A stretch of DNA of 42,734 nucleotides from an uncultured Selenomonadaceae bacterium (GTDB taxonomy: Bacteria > Bacillota > Negativicutes > Selenomonadales > Selenomonadaceae). Below the pieces are notes generated by a model. The model ran no database searches. It was not told the origin of the DNA and saw only the letters and a program-made list of their open reading frames with translations. The translations under genes were made by a program, and so were the position numbers. Location: positions 1 to 42,734 of the forward strand of contig CALELM010000013.1 in assembly GCA_937902665.1 (NCBI GenBank). The letters run 5' to 3'. How positions within the stretch are numbered: position 1 is the stretch's first letter; each line of letters begins with the position of its first letter. Below, piece by piece: positions 26,888 to 35,030 of this stretch.

Positions 26888-28157
26888 AATTTCTCGGCTC
26901 CTTTCTTGAAAGCACAGTCATAATGCCTAACAAAATAAAACTTGATATCATGGAGCTTCCACCATAACTAATAAATGGCAGCGTAATTCCTGTAAGGGGA
27001 AGAAACTTTGTGACCCCTGCAACAATGATAAAGGCTTGCAAAAAAAATATAAAATTGCATCCTGTTGCCAAAAGAACTTGCCCATCTGTCCGACAGCCCA
27101 TGGCAATCCTTATGCCTTCATAAAACATGACAGAATAACAAAGAAGCACCATCAAAGAACCAACTAAGCCTAATTCTTCTGCCAGTGCAGAAAAAATAAA
27201 ATCTGTATGCACCTCAGGAATCATTCCTGGATGCCCATGTGCAAATCCAGCCCCCCAAACACCACCAGAACCAAATGCAAAAAGCGATTGCACAATTTGG
27301 TAAGCCATACCGTTGGGATCCTGCCATGGATCTATCCAAATATCAAATCGAACATGTACATGCCCAAAAAGCATATAGCTGATAAGGCTTGCCAACAAAA
27401 ACATAAAGCATGCTATAAAAACATACGATTTATTTCCTGTTGCAATATAGGTCATAAAAACCGTAATTCCAAAAAACAACAAAGCGGATCCAAGATCCTT
27501 CGCTGCTACAAACATCAAAATTGCAAAACTCAAAATAACAAGCAATGGTGCAATAAAACGGAATGGAGATAATCGAAGGAACCATAATTTCACGTTTGGA
27601 AGTGAAAGCATTTGCTTGTGATTAGATAAATATGCCGACAAAAAAATAACCAGTAATATCTTTCCAAATTCTGAAGGCTGTATACGAAAGGAACCAAGAA
27701 CCAACCAATTCTTGCTGCCGCCAATTTCCGTACCAAAAAGCAGTGGAAGTGACAACAGGACAATACACACAAGACCGATTAGATATTGATATCGTTCCAA
27801 TTGATAGACGATTTTTCCAAATCGAAGCACTGCAAGATAAACCAGCATGCCAATCATCAACCATCGAAGCTGTGGAATCAATAAATCTGGCTTCAGTCTT
27901 GCAATCATGACAATCCCAATGCTGGAAAGCATCATGACACATGGAAACAACCATAAGGTTAGCTGCTGATGCTTTCTCACCAAGATAGACTGAATAAATG
28001 CAGCAAGCAAAATCAAAACCAAAAGCCAAGGAAGATAGGAAACGCCCAACACATCTTTTGTGCTTGCAAACGTATGTTCCCTACATGCCAAAATGCCAAA
28101 ACCAAAAAATAAAATTCCAAGAGGAAATAAAAGAAGCTTCCAGCTTTTCTCAGCCAT
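26880..28157 (-). CDS. ftsW: FtsW/RodA/SpoVE family peptidoglycan glycosyltransferase
   Basis: SEDS-family polymerase that strings lipid II into glycan chains with a partner PBP. 425 residues and about ten to twelve membrane segments. The conserved loop PEVHTDFIFSALAEELG and the C-terminal LPFISYGGSS are present. The ATG lies inside the end of the phosphatase gene (8-base overlap), so translation is coupled. Whether it serves elongation (RodA) or division (FtsW) cannot be told; the neighbouring pbpA resembles the RodA-PbpA pair of Actinobacteria. The symbol is a family label. Confidence 0.92.
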   Translation of the reverse strand: MAEKSWKLLLFPLGILFFGFGILACREHTFASTKDVLGVSYLPWLLVLILLAAFIQSILVRKHQQLTLWLFPCVMMLSSIGIVMIARLKPDLLIPQLRWLMIGMLVYLAVLRFGKIVYQLERYQYLIGLVCIVLLSLPLLFGTEIGGSKNWLVLGSFRIQPSEFGKILLVIFLSAYLSNHKQMLSLPNVKLWFLRLSPFRFIAPLLVILSFAILMFVAAKDLGSALLFFGITVFMTYIATGNKSYVFIACFMFLLASLISYMLFGHVHVRFDIWIDPWQDPNGMAYQIVQSLFAFGSGGVWGAGFAHGHPGMIPEVHTDFIFSALAEELGLVGSLMVLLCYSVMFYEGIRIAMGCRTDGQVLLATGCNFIFFLQAFIIVAGVTKFLPLTGITLPFISYGGSSMISSFILLGIMTVLSRKEPRNFG

Positions 28158-28857
28158 CGTAAACCGCCACAATAGCTGTCACATTGTCTGTTCCTCCCGC
28201 AGCCAATGCCCTTTCCATCAATTTTCGAGCAGGATCGCCTTCCTTTTCCAGTAAAATTTCAGCAATTTCCCTGTCAGAAATCATATTGGTAAGACCATCT
28301 GTACACAAAAGCAACTTATCTCCTTGCTGCAAATCAAAAGAACCTGTATCTACGTCAATGTTTTCCTCCACGCCAACTGCTCGCAAAAGGACATTTTTTC
28401 TTGGATGGCGTCTTGCCTCTTCCTGCGTAATGGTTCCCCTTTCTACTAGGCTTTCCACATAAGAATGATCTTTCGTCATTTGCTTAAATGCACCTCGTCG
28501 GTAGAGATAAATGCGGCTGTCACCAACATGAGCCCAAACAGCTCTGTCAGTTGTACTGTGTAAAATGGTAGCCGTTGTTCCCATTCCTTCATATTCCGAA
28601 TGTTCTTTTGCCATTTCCAAGATTACATGATTTCCTTTATGCAAAGCATCTTTCAAGCTCTCTTCATTCACTTCTTCAACAGGCACTCCAGCCAAGCATT
28701 TTCTAACCTCTTCAACCAATACTCGACTTGCTACCTCACCTGCCGCATGTCCACCCATCCCATCCGCAACAATACAAGTATTTTCATCCAGTACTGCACC
28801 ACAATCTTCATTAGTACTACGAACTCTGCCAACATCCGTGGCCTCATAAAACAGCAT
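28150..28857 (-). CDS. stp: PP2C-family serine/threonine phosphatase (Stp/PrpC)
   Basis: Reverses phosphorylation by the PASTA kinase. 235 residues from the ATG with AGAGGTGA 8 bases upstream; a GTG four codons earlier overlaps the preceding stop and is less likely. Metal-binding motifs are in order: DVGRVRSTNED, DGMGGHAAGE, GDSRIYLYR, CTDGLTNMI, GGTDNVTAIV. Located between the FHA genes and the SEDS gene. Confidence 0.95.
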   Translation of the reverse strand: MLFYEATDVGRVRSTNEDCGAVLDENTCIVADGMGGHAAGEVASRVLVEEVRKCLAGVPVEEVNEESLKDALHKGNHVILEMAKEHSEYEGMGTTATILHSTTDRAVWAHVGDSRIYLYRRGAFKQMTKDHSYVESLVERGTITQEEARRHPRKNVLLRAVGVEENIDVDTGSFDLQQGDKLLLCTDGLTNMISDREIAEILLEKEGDPARKLMERALAAGGTDNVTAIVAVYDG

Positions 28858-28865
28858 TAGACATC

Positions 28866-29321
28866 TCACCTCTCAAATCGCAACGTCATAAACCCGACAC
28901 GCAAAAGATCTCCTTCTTGCAAATAAGTTTTTCCTTCTAACTGGCAATCATTCAAATAGGTATGATTTCTACTGCCCAAATCCTCTGCAATATATTGATT
29001 GTTACGCAGGAAAATCACCACATGGTGATGTGAAACAAAGCTGTCCAATATTATAATATCATTATCATCGCTTCGTCCAATTGTAATCTCATCGGTAAAA
29101 GAAAACCTCCTGCCAAGCATGCTATCTTCTTTTGCTTCTACCACAACCAGGGCTGCCTTTTGCTGTCCCCCAATTCCTTGTTTTTTCTCCTTTTGCTTCA
29201 TTTCCAGCATATCCTTCCACATGCATTTCGCAATACGAAGAACAAAACCAAGCAAGCAAAGCAACATTCCATATTCAAAAATTACGCTAATTCCCTTGAT
29301 GAACAGTGCCGTAACAGGCAT
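28866..29321 (-). CDS. fhaB: Membrane-anchored FHA-domain protein (FhaB-like)
   Basis: 151 residues. An N-terminal membrane helix (about 12-32), a short basic linker with EKKQG, and one FHA phosphothreonine-binding domain (about 70-150) with GRSDDND and SHHH, and SRNHTYLN near its end. It probably binds a phosphorylated partner of the kinase at the membrane; in Actinobacteria the FhaB equivalent is a kinase substrate acting in division. GAGGTGA precedes the ATG, one base after the fhaA stop. The symbol follows position and layout, not a search. Confidence 0.88.
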   Translation of the reverse strand: MPVTALFIKGISVIFEYGMLLCLLGFVLRIAKCMWKDMLEMKQKEKKQGIGGQQKAALVVVEAKEDSMLGRRFSFTDEITIGRSDDNDIIILDSFVSHHHVVIFLRNNQYIAEDLGSRNHTYLNDCQLEGKTYLQEGDLLRVGFMTLRFER

Positions 29322-29322
29322 C

Positions 29323-30057
29323 TCAAATCACCTCATAGAGCAAAACAGTCTGTCCTATTTGAATCTCATCACCAGATCTCAAACATTCTGAACAAATCTT
29401 TTTTCCATTCAAAAACGTTCCGTTCGTGCTCCCCGCATCATAAAGCACATGACGATGGCGTTCATAAGTGATGTATGCATGCATTCTCGATACATTCGTA
29501 TCCGTCAAAATGAAATCGTTCTTGTCCAATCTGCCAAGATAAATCTGTTTTTCGCCAAATTCCAAAAAAGATTCTGTTTCCAAACCTTCCGAAGCAGTAA
29601 GCACAGCAATTTTGTATTCATGCGGAAGGTTCAACGGTGCGTTAAAATGCTTTCGTTCCAAGACCAATGTATGTTGTTCTTCCAAGGATTGCGGCGGATT
29701 TTCTAAAAATGTAGCTTGCACCTCACAAATACCTTTTTTGATTACCGAACTCTTTTGCAGATGCAACTGCAATTCCCCATCCATGTAATGATCCTGACGA
29801 ATTACTTGCCTTTCCACCATTTCATGCATTGCATCCCGAAAACGCTGCGCACATAAACGCTGATAATCCTCTTCATTCAAAAACACAGTATAATCATTCG
29901 GAACAACAGTGCCTTCTGTCGAGATTCTTTTTTCTTTTTCCATTTCCCGTTCCAACTGCTTGAAAACTTCCACCCATTCTAAATTTCCGGAAAAACATCT
30001 ATTAAAAAATCCTTCAATTCGATTTTCAAGGATAGCTTCCCATTTTGCAGCTTTCAT
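29323..30057 (-). CDS. fhaA: DUF3662 and FHA domain protein (FhaA-like)
   Basis: 244 residues. The N-terminal DUF3662 domain (about 1-120; WEAILENRIEGFFNRCFSG, VEVFKQLEREME) is joined to a C-terminal FHA domain (about 165-244) with GRLDKNDFIL, NVSRMHAYI and GSTNGTFLNG. Same layout as actinobacterial FhaA, which binds phosphorylated regulators of wall synthesis, but with a much shorter linker. AGGAGG lies 6 bases before the ATG. First of the six-gene signalling and wall block; 63 bases after rlmN without a visible terminator. Confidence 0.9.
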   Translation of the reverse strand: MKAAKWEAILENRIEGFFNRCFSGNLEWVEVFKQLEREMEKEKRISTEGTVVPNDYTVFLNEEDYQRLCAQRFRDAMHEMVERQVIRQDHYMDGELQLHLQKSSVIKKGICEVQATFLENPPQSLEEQHTLVLERKHFNAPLNLPHEYKIAVLTASEGLETESFLEFGEKQIYLGRLDKNDFILTDTNVSRMHAYITYERHRHVLYDAGSTNGTFLNGKKICSECLRSGDEIQIGQTVLLYEVI

Positions 30058-30120
30058 ACGATTCCTCCTAAGACTTGCGAATTCCCTAACCAGTTCCTAA
30101 ATCACTATCAAAAAGCAATC

Positions 30121-31167
30121 CTATTTCGATATCATATGCTTATTGCGCAATTGCCCGCAAGCTGCCTGAATATCTGTTCCCATCTCACGGCGTACCGTTA
30201 CCGCCACATGATGATCTATCAAATATTTTTCAAACCATGCTACTCGTTGCTTTGACGGACGACGCATATTTCGTTCAACTACAGGATTTATTGGAATCAA
30301 ATTGACACCTGCTAACTGTCCACGCAGTAAATCTACCAACTCTTTCGCTTGATCTTCTCCATCATTTACTCGATCAATCAAGATATATTCATAAGTTACT
30401 CTGCGTTTCGTCTTATTCCCGTATGCCTTTCCAGCCTCAATAACCTCAGAGAGCGGATATTTTTTATTCACTGGCATCAGCTCAGAACGCAATTTTTGAT
30501 TTGGAGCATGCAGGGATATAGAAAGAGTCACGGGCAGGCTTTCCTCTATCAATCGATAAATTCCAGGAACGATTCCTGAAGTAGATACTGTAATGCTGCG
30601 ATATCCCATACCAAGGATATACGGCTCATGAACCATCTTGATAAATGCAATGACATTTTCATAATTCATAAAAGGTTCTCCGGATCCCATAATGACTATA
30701 GTATCTACCTTTTGAAATGGTTCTTCTTTCCTTAACAGGTCATTGATATAGATTGCTTGTGCAAGAATCTCTCCTGCGGTCAAGTTCCTTGACAATCCAT
30801 GCAAGGTCGAAGCGCAAAATTCACAACCCATACTACAGCCCGCCTGTGTCGATACACAAATACTGTTTCCATACGGTTGACGCATCAATACAGTTTCCAC
30901 CGCAACTCCATCTGCAAATTCCAACAAAAACTTGGAAGTTTTCCCATCCGCAGAATCTTGACGGTCTACACATTTTGCATGGAATATCGCATATCTTTCA
31001 GAGAGTACTCGCCGAAGTTCTAAAGGAAGATCTGTCATTTCTCTAAAAGAAAATGTAGCTTTTTGATACATCCATTCTGCAATCTGCTTAGCACGATACT
31101 TGGGTAATTGAAGAGATGTCATTTTTACCTGCAGCTCCGCTAAGCTTAACCCAAATATATTTTCCAT
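30121..31167 (-). CDS. rlmN: 23S rRNA/tRNA adenine C2-methyltransferase RlmN
   Basis: Radical SAM enzyme that methylates A2503 of 23S rRNA and A37 of some tRNAs. 348 residues. The iron-sulfur motif C111, C115, C118 (GCSMGCEFCAS) is present, with SGEPFMNYEN and the C-terminal DIQAACGQLR carrying the methyl-transferring cysteine. AAGGAT lies 8 bases before the ATG. One base after the rsmB stop, so coupled to it. Confidence 0.96.
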   Translation of the reverse strand: MENIFGLSLAELQVKMTSLQLPKYRAKQIAEWMYQKATFSFREMTDLPLELRRVLSERYAIFHAKCVDRQDSADGKTSKFLLEFADGVAVETVLMRQPYGNSICVSTQAGCSMGCEFCASTLHGLSRNLTAGEILAQAIYINDLLRKEEPFQKVDTIVIMGSGEPFMNYENVIAFIKMVHEPYILGMGYRSITVSTSGIVPGIYRLIEESLPVTLSISLHAPNQKLRSELMPVNKKYPLSEVIEAGKAYGNKTKRRVTYEYILIDRVNDGEDQAKELVDLLRGQLAGVNLIPINPVVERNMRRPSKQRVAWFEKYLIDHHVAVTVRREMGTDIQAACGQLRNKHMISK

Positions 31168-31168
31168 G

Positions 31169-32497
31169 TCAGACCATCCTTTTCATTCGGACAATAAAAA
31201 ATCCATCCGTGCCATCCTTATGTGGATACAGCTGAACCATCTTTTCCTCTCGATGCTTCAGAGGCAAAAACTCGCCTGTATTTTCCAGTAAAAATTCTTT
31301 ATGCTTTTTTAAAAATTTCTCCACAACCTGCTGATTCTCTTCAGGTACTATCGTACAAGTGCTATAAACCAAGATACCGCCTTTCTTTACTGCTTTTGAT
31401 ACACTTTCCAATATCTCAAATTGCAGCAATGGCAACTCTTCTAATTCACTTGGCTGTTTCTTCCATCGTGCATCTGGCTTGCGCCTAAGAACGCCCAGTC
31501 CCGAACAGGGAACATCTGCCAGTACCCTATCTGCTTGTTCCGTAAAGTTTTCACCAATCTTACGTGCATCCAGCAATACCGTCTCTATTATTTCGATGGA
31601 AAGTCGTCTTGCATTTTCCTCAATACGTGCTAACTTGTGCGGATAAATATCTCCAGCTAAGATTCGTCCTTGATTTTTCATCAATGCCGCCATATGCGTT
31701 GCTTTGCCGCCAGGCGCACTGCAAGCATCTATAATGAACTCTCCTGGCTGTGGATCTACTACATGAGCTACCAGCATGGAACTTTCATCCTGTACCTGAC
31801 AAAACCCCTGCTGCAAGGCTTCCATCATATCAAGTGAACCATGCGCTTGACACAAGACTCCCTCCGGTGTCCACTCAGAAGCAGTCCCTTCTGCTCCCTC
31901 CGTGCAAAGTTTGTCCAAAAGCTCCTTTTGGCTGCACTTCAAGGTATTGGCACGAAGAGACAGGTTTGGCTGACCATTATTAAAAGCACAAAGTTCCGTC
32001 GTTTCCTCATAACCAAACTGAGCTATCCATTTCTTTACCAGCCACACTGGATGAAACGCTGACAATGCTAGATATTCTGCTTTTTTTCCTATTGGAAATG
32101 CTGCTTTCTCTGGTTGACGGGCCGCAGTACGAAGAACTGCATTCACAAATTTCACTGTACCAATATGCGAATATTTTTTTGCAAGCTCCACCGCCTCATT
32201 GCATGCAGCAGATGGAGGTACTTTTTCCATGTAAAAAATCTGATACATGCCAGTCCTTAGAATCTCCCGTACCATTGGAGAAATCTTCTTCAACGGTCTA
32301 TTGATATAACGTTGCAAGATCCAGTCCAAAGTCATTCCTGCTTTAGTCGTTCCATAGACAATTTCCGTTACAAAACGCCTATCTCTGTCCTCAAGCCTCA
32401 GTTTCCTGATTTCTCTAGCAAGCACCACGTTTGCATAAGCATTTTCTTCGTGTACAGCCAACAAGATTTTTGCTGCTGCTTCCCTAGCTCTATCCAT
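31169..32497 (-). CDS. rsmB: 16S rRNA (cytosine 967-C5)-methyltransferase RsmB
   Basis: 442 residues. N-terminal NusB-like RNA-binding domain (about 1-130) and a C-terminal SAM domain with DACSAPGGKATHMAA, the motif ADVPCSGLGVLRRKPD, and the catalytic cysteine in VYSTCTIVPEEN. The ATG follows the upstream stop codon directly (TAGATG); GAGG is 11 bases upstream. Sits in the def-fmt-DUF116-rsmB-rlmN translation block usual for Firmicutes. Confidence 0.95.
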   Translation of the reverse strand: MDRAREAAAKILLAVHEENAYANVVLAREIRKLRLEDRDRRFVTEIVYGTTKAGMTLDWILQRYINRPLKKISPMVREILRTGMYQIFYMEKVPPSAACNEAVELAKKYSHIGTVKFVNAVLRTAARQPEKAAFPIGKKAEYLALSAFHPVWLVKKWIAQFGYEETTELCAFNNGQPNLSLRANTLKCSQKELLDKLCTEGAEGTASEWTPEGVLCQAHGSLDMMEALQQGFCQVQDESSMLVAHVVDPQPGEFIIDACSAPGGKATHMAALMKNQGRILAGDIYPHKLARIEENARRLSIEIIETVLLDARKIGENFTEQADRVLADVPCSGLGVLRRKPDARWKKQPSELEELPLLQFEILESVSKAVKKGGILVYSTCTIVPEENQQVVEKFLKKHKEFLLENTGEFLPLKHREEKMVQLYPHKDGTDGFFIVRMKRMV

Positions 32498-33283
32498 CTA
32501 TTTCACGCCCTCATCTCTCGGAAGAATAATCTTTTCCAATTCAGCTCTTACTTCCTCCATGTTAACCCGTGTATTGTAGCACGGTCCATTGGGGCGAACA
32601 TTCAATATTCCCACTGCCGGCAAAGGATAAACATCCTGTATACCGCTCATTAAGTCTCTCTCGCAAGCAATAGCCAGAACAGCCTTGGGACGTTTTTCCT
32701 TAATAATTTGCCTGGCAAGCGTCCCTCCAGTTGCCACAAAGAGAAAAAATCCATATTCCTCCGAAAGCTTCACTAAATCTCCGATATTGCATCCACCACA
32801 ACGTTTGCAATTACTTACATCTCTTGTAATTTTATGCTTGCAGTCAGCAAGCTGCAAGCAATGAGGTGTCACTACCAACAGCTTGTCAGCAGGCACCTGT
32901 ATGCATTGTTTAGCGAACCACATATTGCTTATAGCAACAAATGCACCTTCCAAGACTCGTCTCGTAATCCCTAATGGCTTCCCAAGCCAAACTGCCACGG
33001 GGAAGAAAAAATTGACAACGAAATATTGTTGCCGTGAAAACAACTCACAAGAACCCCACCCATTAAGAGACACCATCATATTCAAAACAGGAAGCAATAT
33101 AAAAGATGCTGCTATAACGAACACAAATCCGACAAAATCAGGAAGCATTGGATGAATTTCAGCTAGTCCTAAACGACTGATATGCCAAATCATCCACAGC
33201 ACCACATCAAAAAGCAGTGCACTAGCAGCAAGCAAGCCAATGAACATGCCTTTTTGATGATGCCTCTCTACCGTTTGTTCCAT
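32498..33283 (-). CDS. DUF116 domain membrane protein with cysteine cluster, function unknown
   Basis: 261 residues from the ATG with AAGGAG 5 bases upstream; in-frame codons further upstream run into the end of fmt. Two N-terminal membrane segments (about 12-34 and 44-66) are followed by a cytoplasmic domain. That domain has a cysteine set that could hold an iron-sulfur cluster or zinc (C-x2-H-K then CKRCGGC near 160), GGTLARQI, and AIACERDLMSG. The domain is known only as DUF116. It is kept between fmt and rsmB in many Firmicutes, which suggests a link to translation or to conditions that control it, but no activity is assigned. Confidence 0.88.
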   Translation of the reverse strand: MEQTVERHHQKGMFIGLLAASALLFDVVLWMIWHISRLGLAEIHPMLPDFVGFVFVIAASFILLPVLNMMVSLNGWGSCELFSRQQYFVVNFFFPVAVWLGKPLGITRRVLEGAFVAISNMWFAKQCIQVPADKLLVVTPHCLQLADCKHKITRDVSNCKRCGGCNIGDLVKLSEEYGFFLFVATGGTLARQIIKEKRPKAVLAIACERDLMSGIQDVYPLPAVGILNVRPNGPCYNTRVNMEEVRAELEKIILPRDEGVK

Positions 33284-33299
33284 CTGATCTCCTTCTTTG

Positions 33300-34238
33300 C
33301 TACACCTCAAATCTTGCAGGCAGTTCCATTCCATTCCCCATAAGATAGTCCTTTGCTTTCATACGTTTTTTGCTTGGTGCCTGAAGCTCAAGGATCTCAA
33401 TACACCCACATCCAGTCACAACAAATAATCCGAGTTTATTTGCCTGCACGATCGTACCAGCAGGCTTTTCAGATTCCATATCTGCAAGACATGTTTTCCA
33501 TATCTTATACTTTTCTCCCTTTAGGAAAGTATATGCCCCTGGCCATGAATCAAGCCCTCGAACCAAATTATGTATTTCCCGTGCGGATCTATTCCAATCA
33601 ATATGACCTGTTTCCTTACTGATCATTGGAGCATAACTGGATTCCTCATCCTTCTGCACAACTCTCTGCAGTGTCCCATCCGAAAGCTGCTCCAATGTCT
33701 CTATCAATACATCGGAACCCATTTCCATCAATGCATCATGAAGTTCCTCCAATGTCATATTTTCAGAAACAGGAATCGTCCGTTTTAAAAGCATATCCCC
33801 AGTATCAAGACCTGCATCCATAAACATGGTTGTCACGCCAGTTATCTGCTCACCAGCAAGAATACAACGCTGGATGGGAGCCGCACCACGATATTGGGGC
33901 AAAAGAGAAGCGTGAACATTAATGCAGCCATACTTTGGAATATCCAAAATCTGCTGGGAAAGAATTTGCCCAAATGCTACTACTATCATCAAGTCGGGAC
34001 GCAATTCCTGCAAAACAGATACAAATTCTTCGTCTTTAATCCTTGCAGGCTGATAAATCTTGAATCCTTGTTCCAATGCAAAAAGCTTAACAGGAGGCGG
34101 AACCAGCTTCTGACCTCTTCCTCTTGGCTTGTCTGGCTGCGTAATAACACCAACGATTTCTGTTTTTTCAGCTAATGCACGAAGGCACGGCACGGAAAAC
34201 TCCGGTGTTCCCATAAAAACAATGCGAAACCTTTTCAA
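33300..34238 (-). CDS. fmt: Methionyl-tRNA formyltransferase
   Basis: Formylates initiator tRNA using 10-formyltetrahydrofolate. 312 residues. FMGTPEFSVPCL at the start, HASLLPQYRGAAPIQ carrying the catalytic histidine, DAGLDTGDML with the aspartate, and the C-terminal RNA-binding domain (about 205-312). The start is a TTG overlapping the def stop (TTGA), with GGGGGAGG just upstream. The def-fmt pair covers addition and removal of the formyl group. Confidence 0.96.
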   Translation of the reverse strand: MKRFRIVFMGTPEFSVPCLRALAEKTEIVGVITQPDKPRGRGQKLVPPPVKLFALEQGFKIYQPARIKDEEFVSVLQELRPDLMIVVAFGQILSQQILDIPKYGCINVHASLLPQYRGAAPIQRCILAGEQITGVTTMFMDAGLDTGDMLLKRTIPVSENMTLEELHDALMEMGSDVLIETLEQLSDGTLQRVVQKDEESSYAPMISKETGHIDWNRSAREIHNLVRGLDSWPGAYTFLKGEKYKIWKTCLADMESEKPAGTIVQANKLGLFVVTGCGCIEILELQAPSKKRMKAKDYLMGNGMELPARFEV

Positions 34239-34696
34239 TTTGCCTCCCCCTCATGAATGGATTGAGCAATATCAATAAACAACTGTCCATTCAAATGATC
34301 CAATTCATGTTGAATGCATCGTGCCAGAAGTCCCTTTGCCGTCAAAAATCTTTTCTTGCCCCGACGATTTTCATATTCCACCTTAACTGTTGTCGCTCTT
34401 TCTACATCACCGTAAATGTTAGGAACGGAAAGACATCCCTCCGTATCAATTTCTGCACCTTCTTGGTAGGTGATAACAGGATTGATCATTTCATAAAACT
34501 CTCCACCAACATCGATGACCACTGCACGGATCGGCTTTCCGATCTGCGGTGCAGCAAGACCAATTCCATCCGCCGCATACATGGTTTCTGCCATATTCTC
34601 AAGCAAAATTCGCAGCTGCTTGTCAAATTGTTCCACAGGAACACAAGTTTCTTTCAATACTGGCGCTCCAGCTTTCTTTATATCCAACAAAGCCAT
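34235..34696 (-). CDS. def: Peptide deformylase
   Basis: Removes the formyl group from new proteins. 153 residues with the three metal-site motifs GIGLAAPQIG (44-53), EGCLSVP and QHELDHLNG. GGAGG lies 10 bases before the ATG. First gene of a long minus-strand run (def-fmt-DUF116-rsmB-rlmN and on), with its own promoter about 130 bases upstream and a structured leader. In many relatives priA precedes def; here the divergent SGNH gene does. Confidence 0.96.
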   Translation of the reverse strand: MALLDIKKAGAPVLKETCVPVEQFDKQLRILLENMAETMYAADGIGLAAPQIGKPIRAVVIDVGGEFYEMINPVITYQEGAEIDTEGCLSVPNIYGDVERATTVKVEYENRRGKKRFLTAKGLLARCIQHELDHLNGQLFIDIAQSIHEGEAN

Positions 34697-34778
34697 TCTT
34701 ATTTTTCCTCCATCATATTTATCTCATTTTCTGAGAAATTTCTCCGTTCCTCATCAAAGGAACCGTCCTGCATACAGA

Positions 34779-34873
34779 ACGCAATGCTCTCACCATAAAG
34801 GCTCAGCCATCAAACTGTCCCTTAATTATAACGCAACATTTCAATAAAACGCAATCCGTTTGTTACAACGCAA
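34779..34873 (-). repeat. Four direct copies of TTGCGT around the def promoter
   Basis: On the minus strand TTGCGT occurs at 34868-34873, 34849-34854, 34831-34836 and 34779-34784. The first three are 18-19 bases apart; one is the -35 hexamer and one abuts the -10. All four point the same way. This 334-base gap between def and the SGNH gene also holds an inverted repeat and both promoters; no gene is seen in it. Confidence 0.5.
34825..34854 (-). promoter_or_regulatory. Promoter of the def operon
   Basis: TTGCGT (34849-34854), an 18-base spacer and TATAAT (34825-34830) on the minus strand. The -10 is perfect and the -35 weak. Transcription would start near 34818, giving a leader of about 120 bases that contains a GTTCCT/AGGAAC hairpin (34746-34763) and a 12-base palindrome (34733-34744). 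Confidence 0.6.
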
Positions 34874-34893
34874 ATAAATTCTTGTCGTTGTAA
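34863..34893. promoter_or_regulatory. Inverted repeat, possible operator between def and the SGNH gene
   Basis: TTACAACG (34863-34870) and CGTTGTAA (34886-34893) are perfect inverted copies with a 15-base spacer. The site lies upstream of the def promoter and about 90 bases before the SGNH promoter. Its regulator is unknown. Confidence 0.4.
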
Positions 34894-34982
34894 GCTGCTA
34901 TAGTAAATTAAATAGCAAGCAAAAACTCATGCCAATGAATACGGAGAAGCATAATTTATCTTCTGCACATTACCGGCATTTA

Positions 34983-34991
34983 TGATATAAT
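34983..34991 (+). promoter_or_regulatory. Extended -10 promoter of the SGNH gene
   Basis: TGATATAAT, the same extended -10 sequence as before trmL. No good -35 is present. Transcription would start near 34998, about 33 bases before the start codon. Confidence 0.55.
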
Positions 34992-35030
34992 GATGACGTT
35001 TATTAAATACATCAAATTTTTGGAGCGCTT

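Noticed and set aside
33284..33334. N-terminal extension of the DUF116 gene into fmt
   Set aside because: It overlaps the end of fmt and lacks a ribosome-binding site, while the ATG at 33283 has AAGGAG at a suitable distance.
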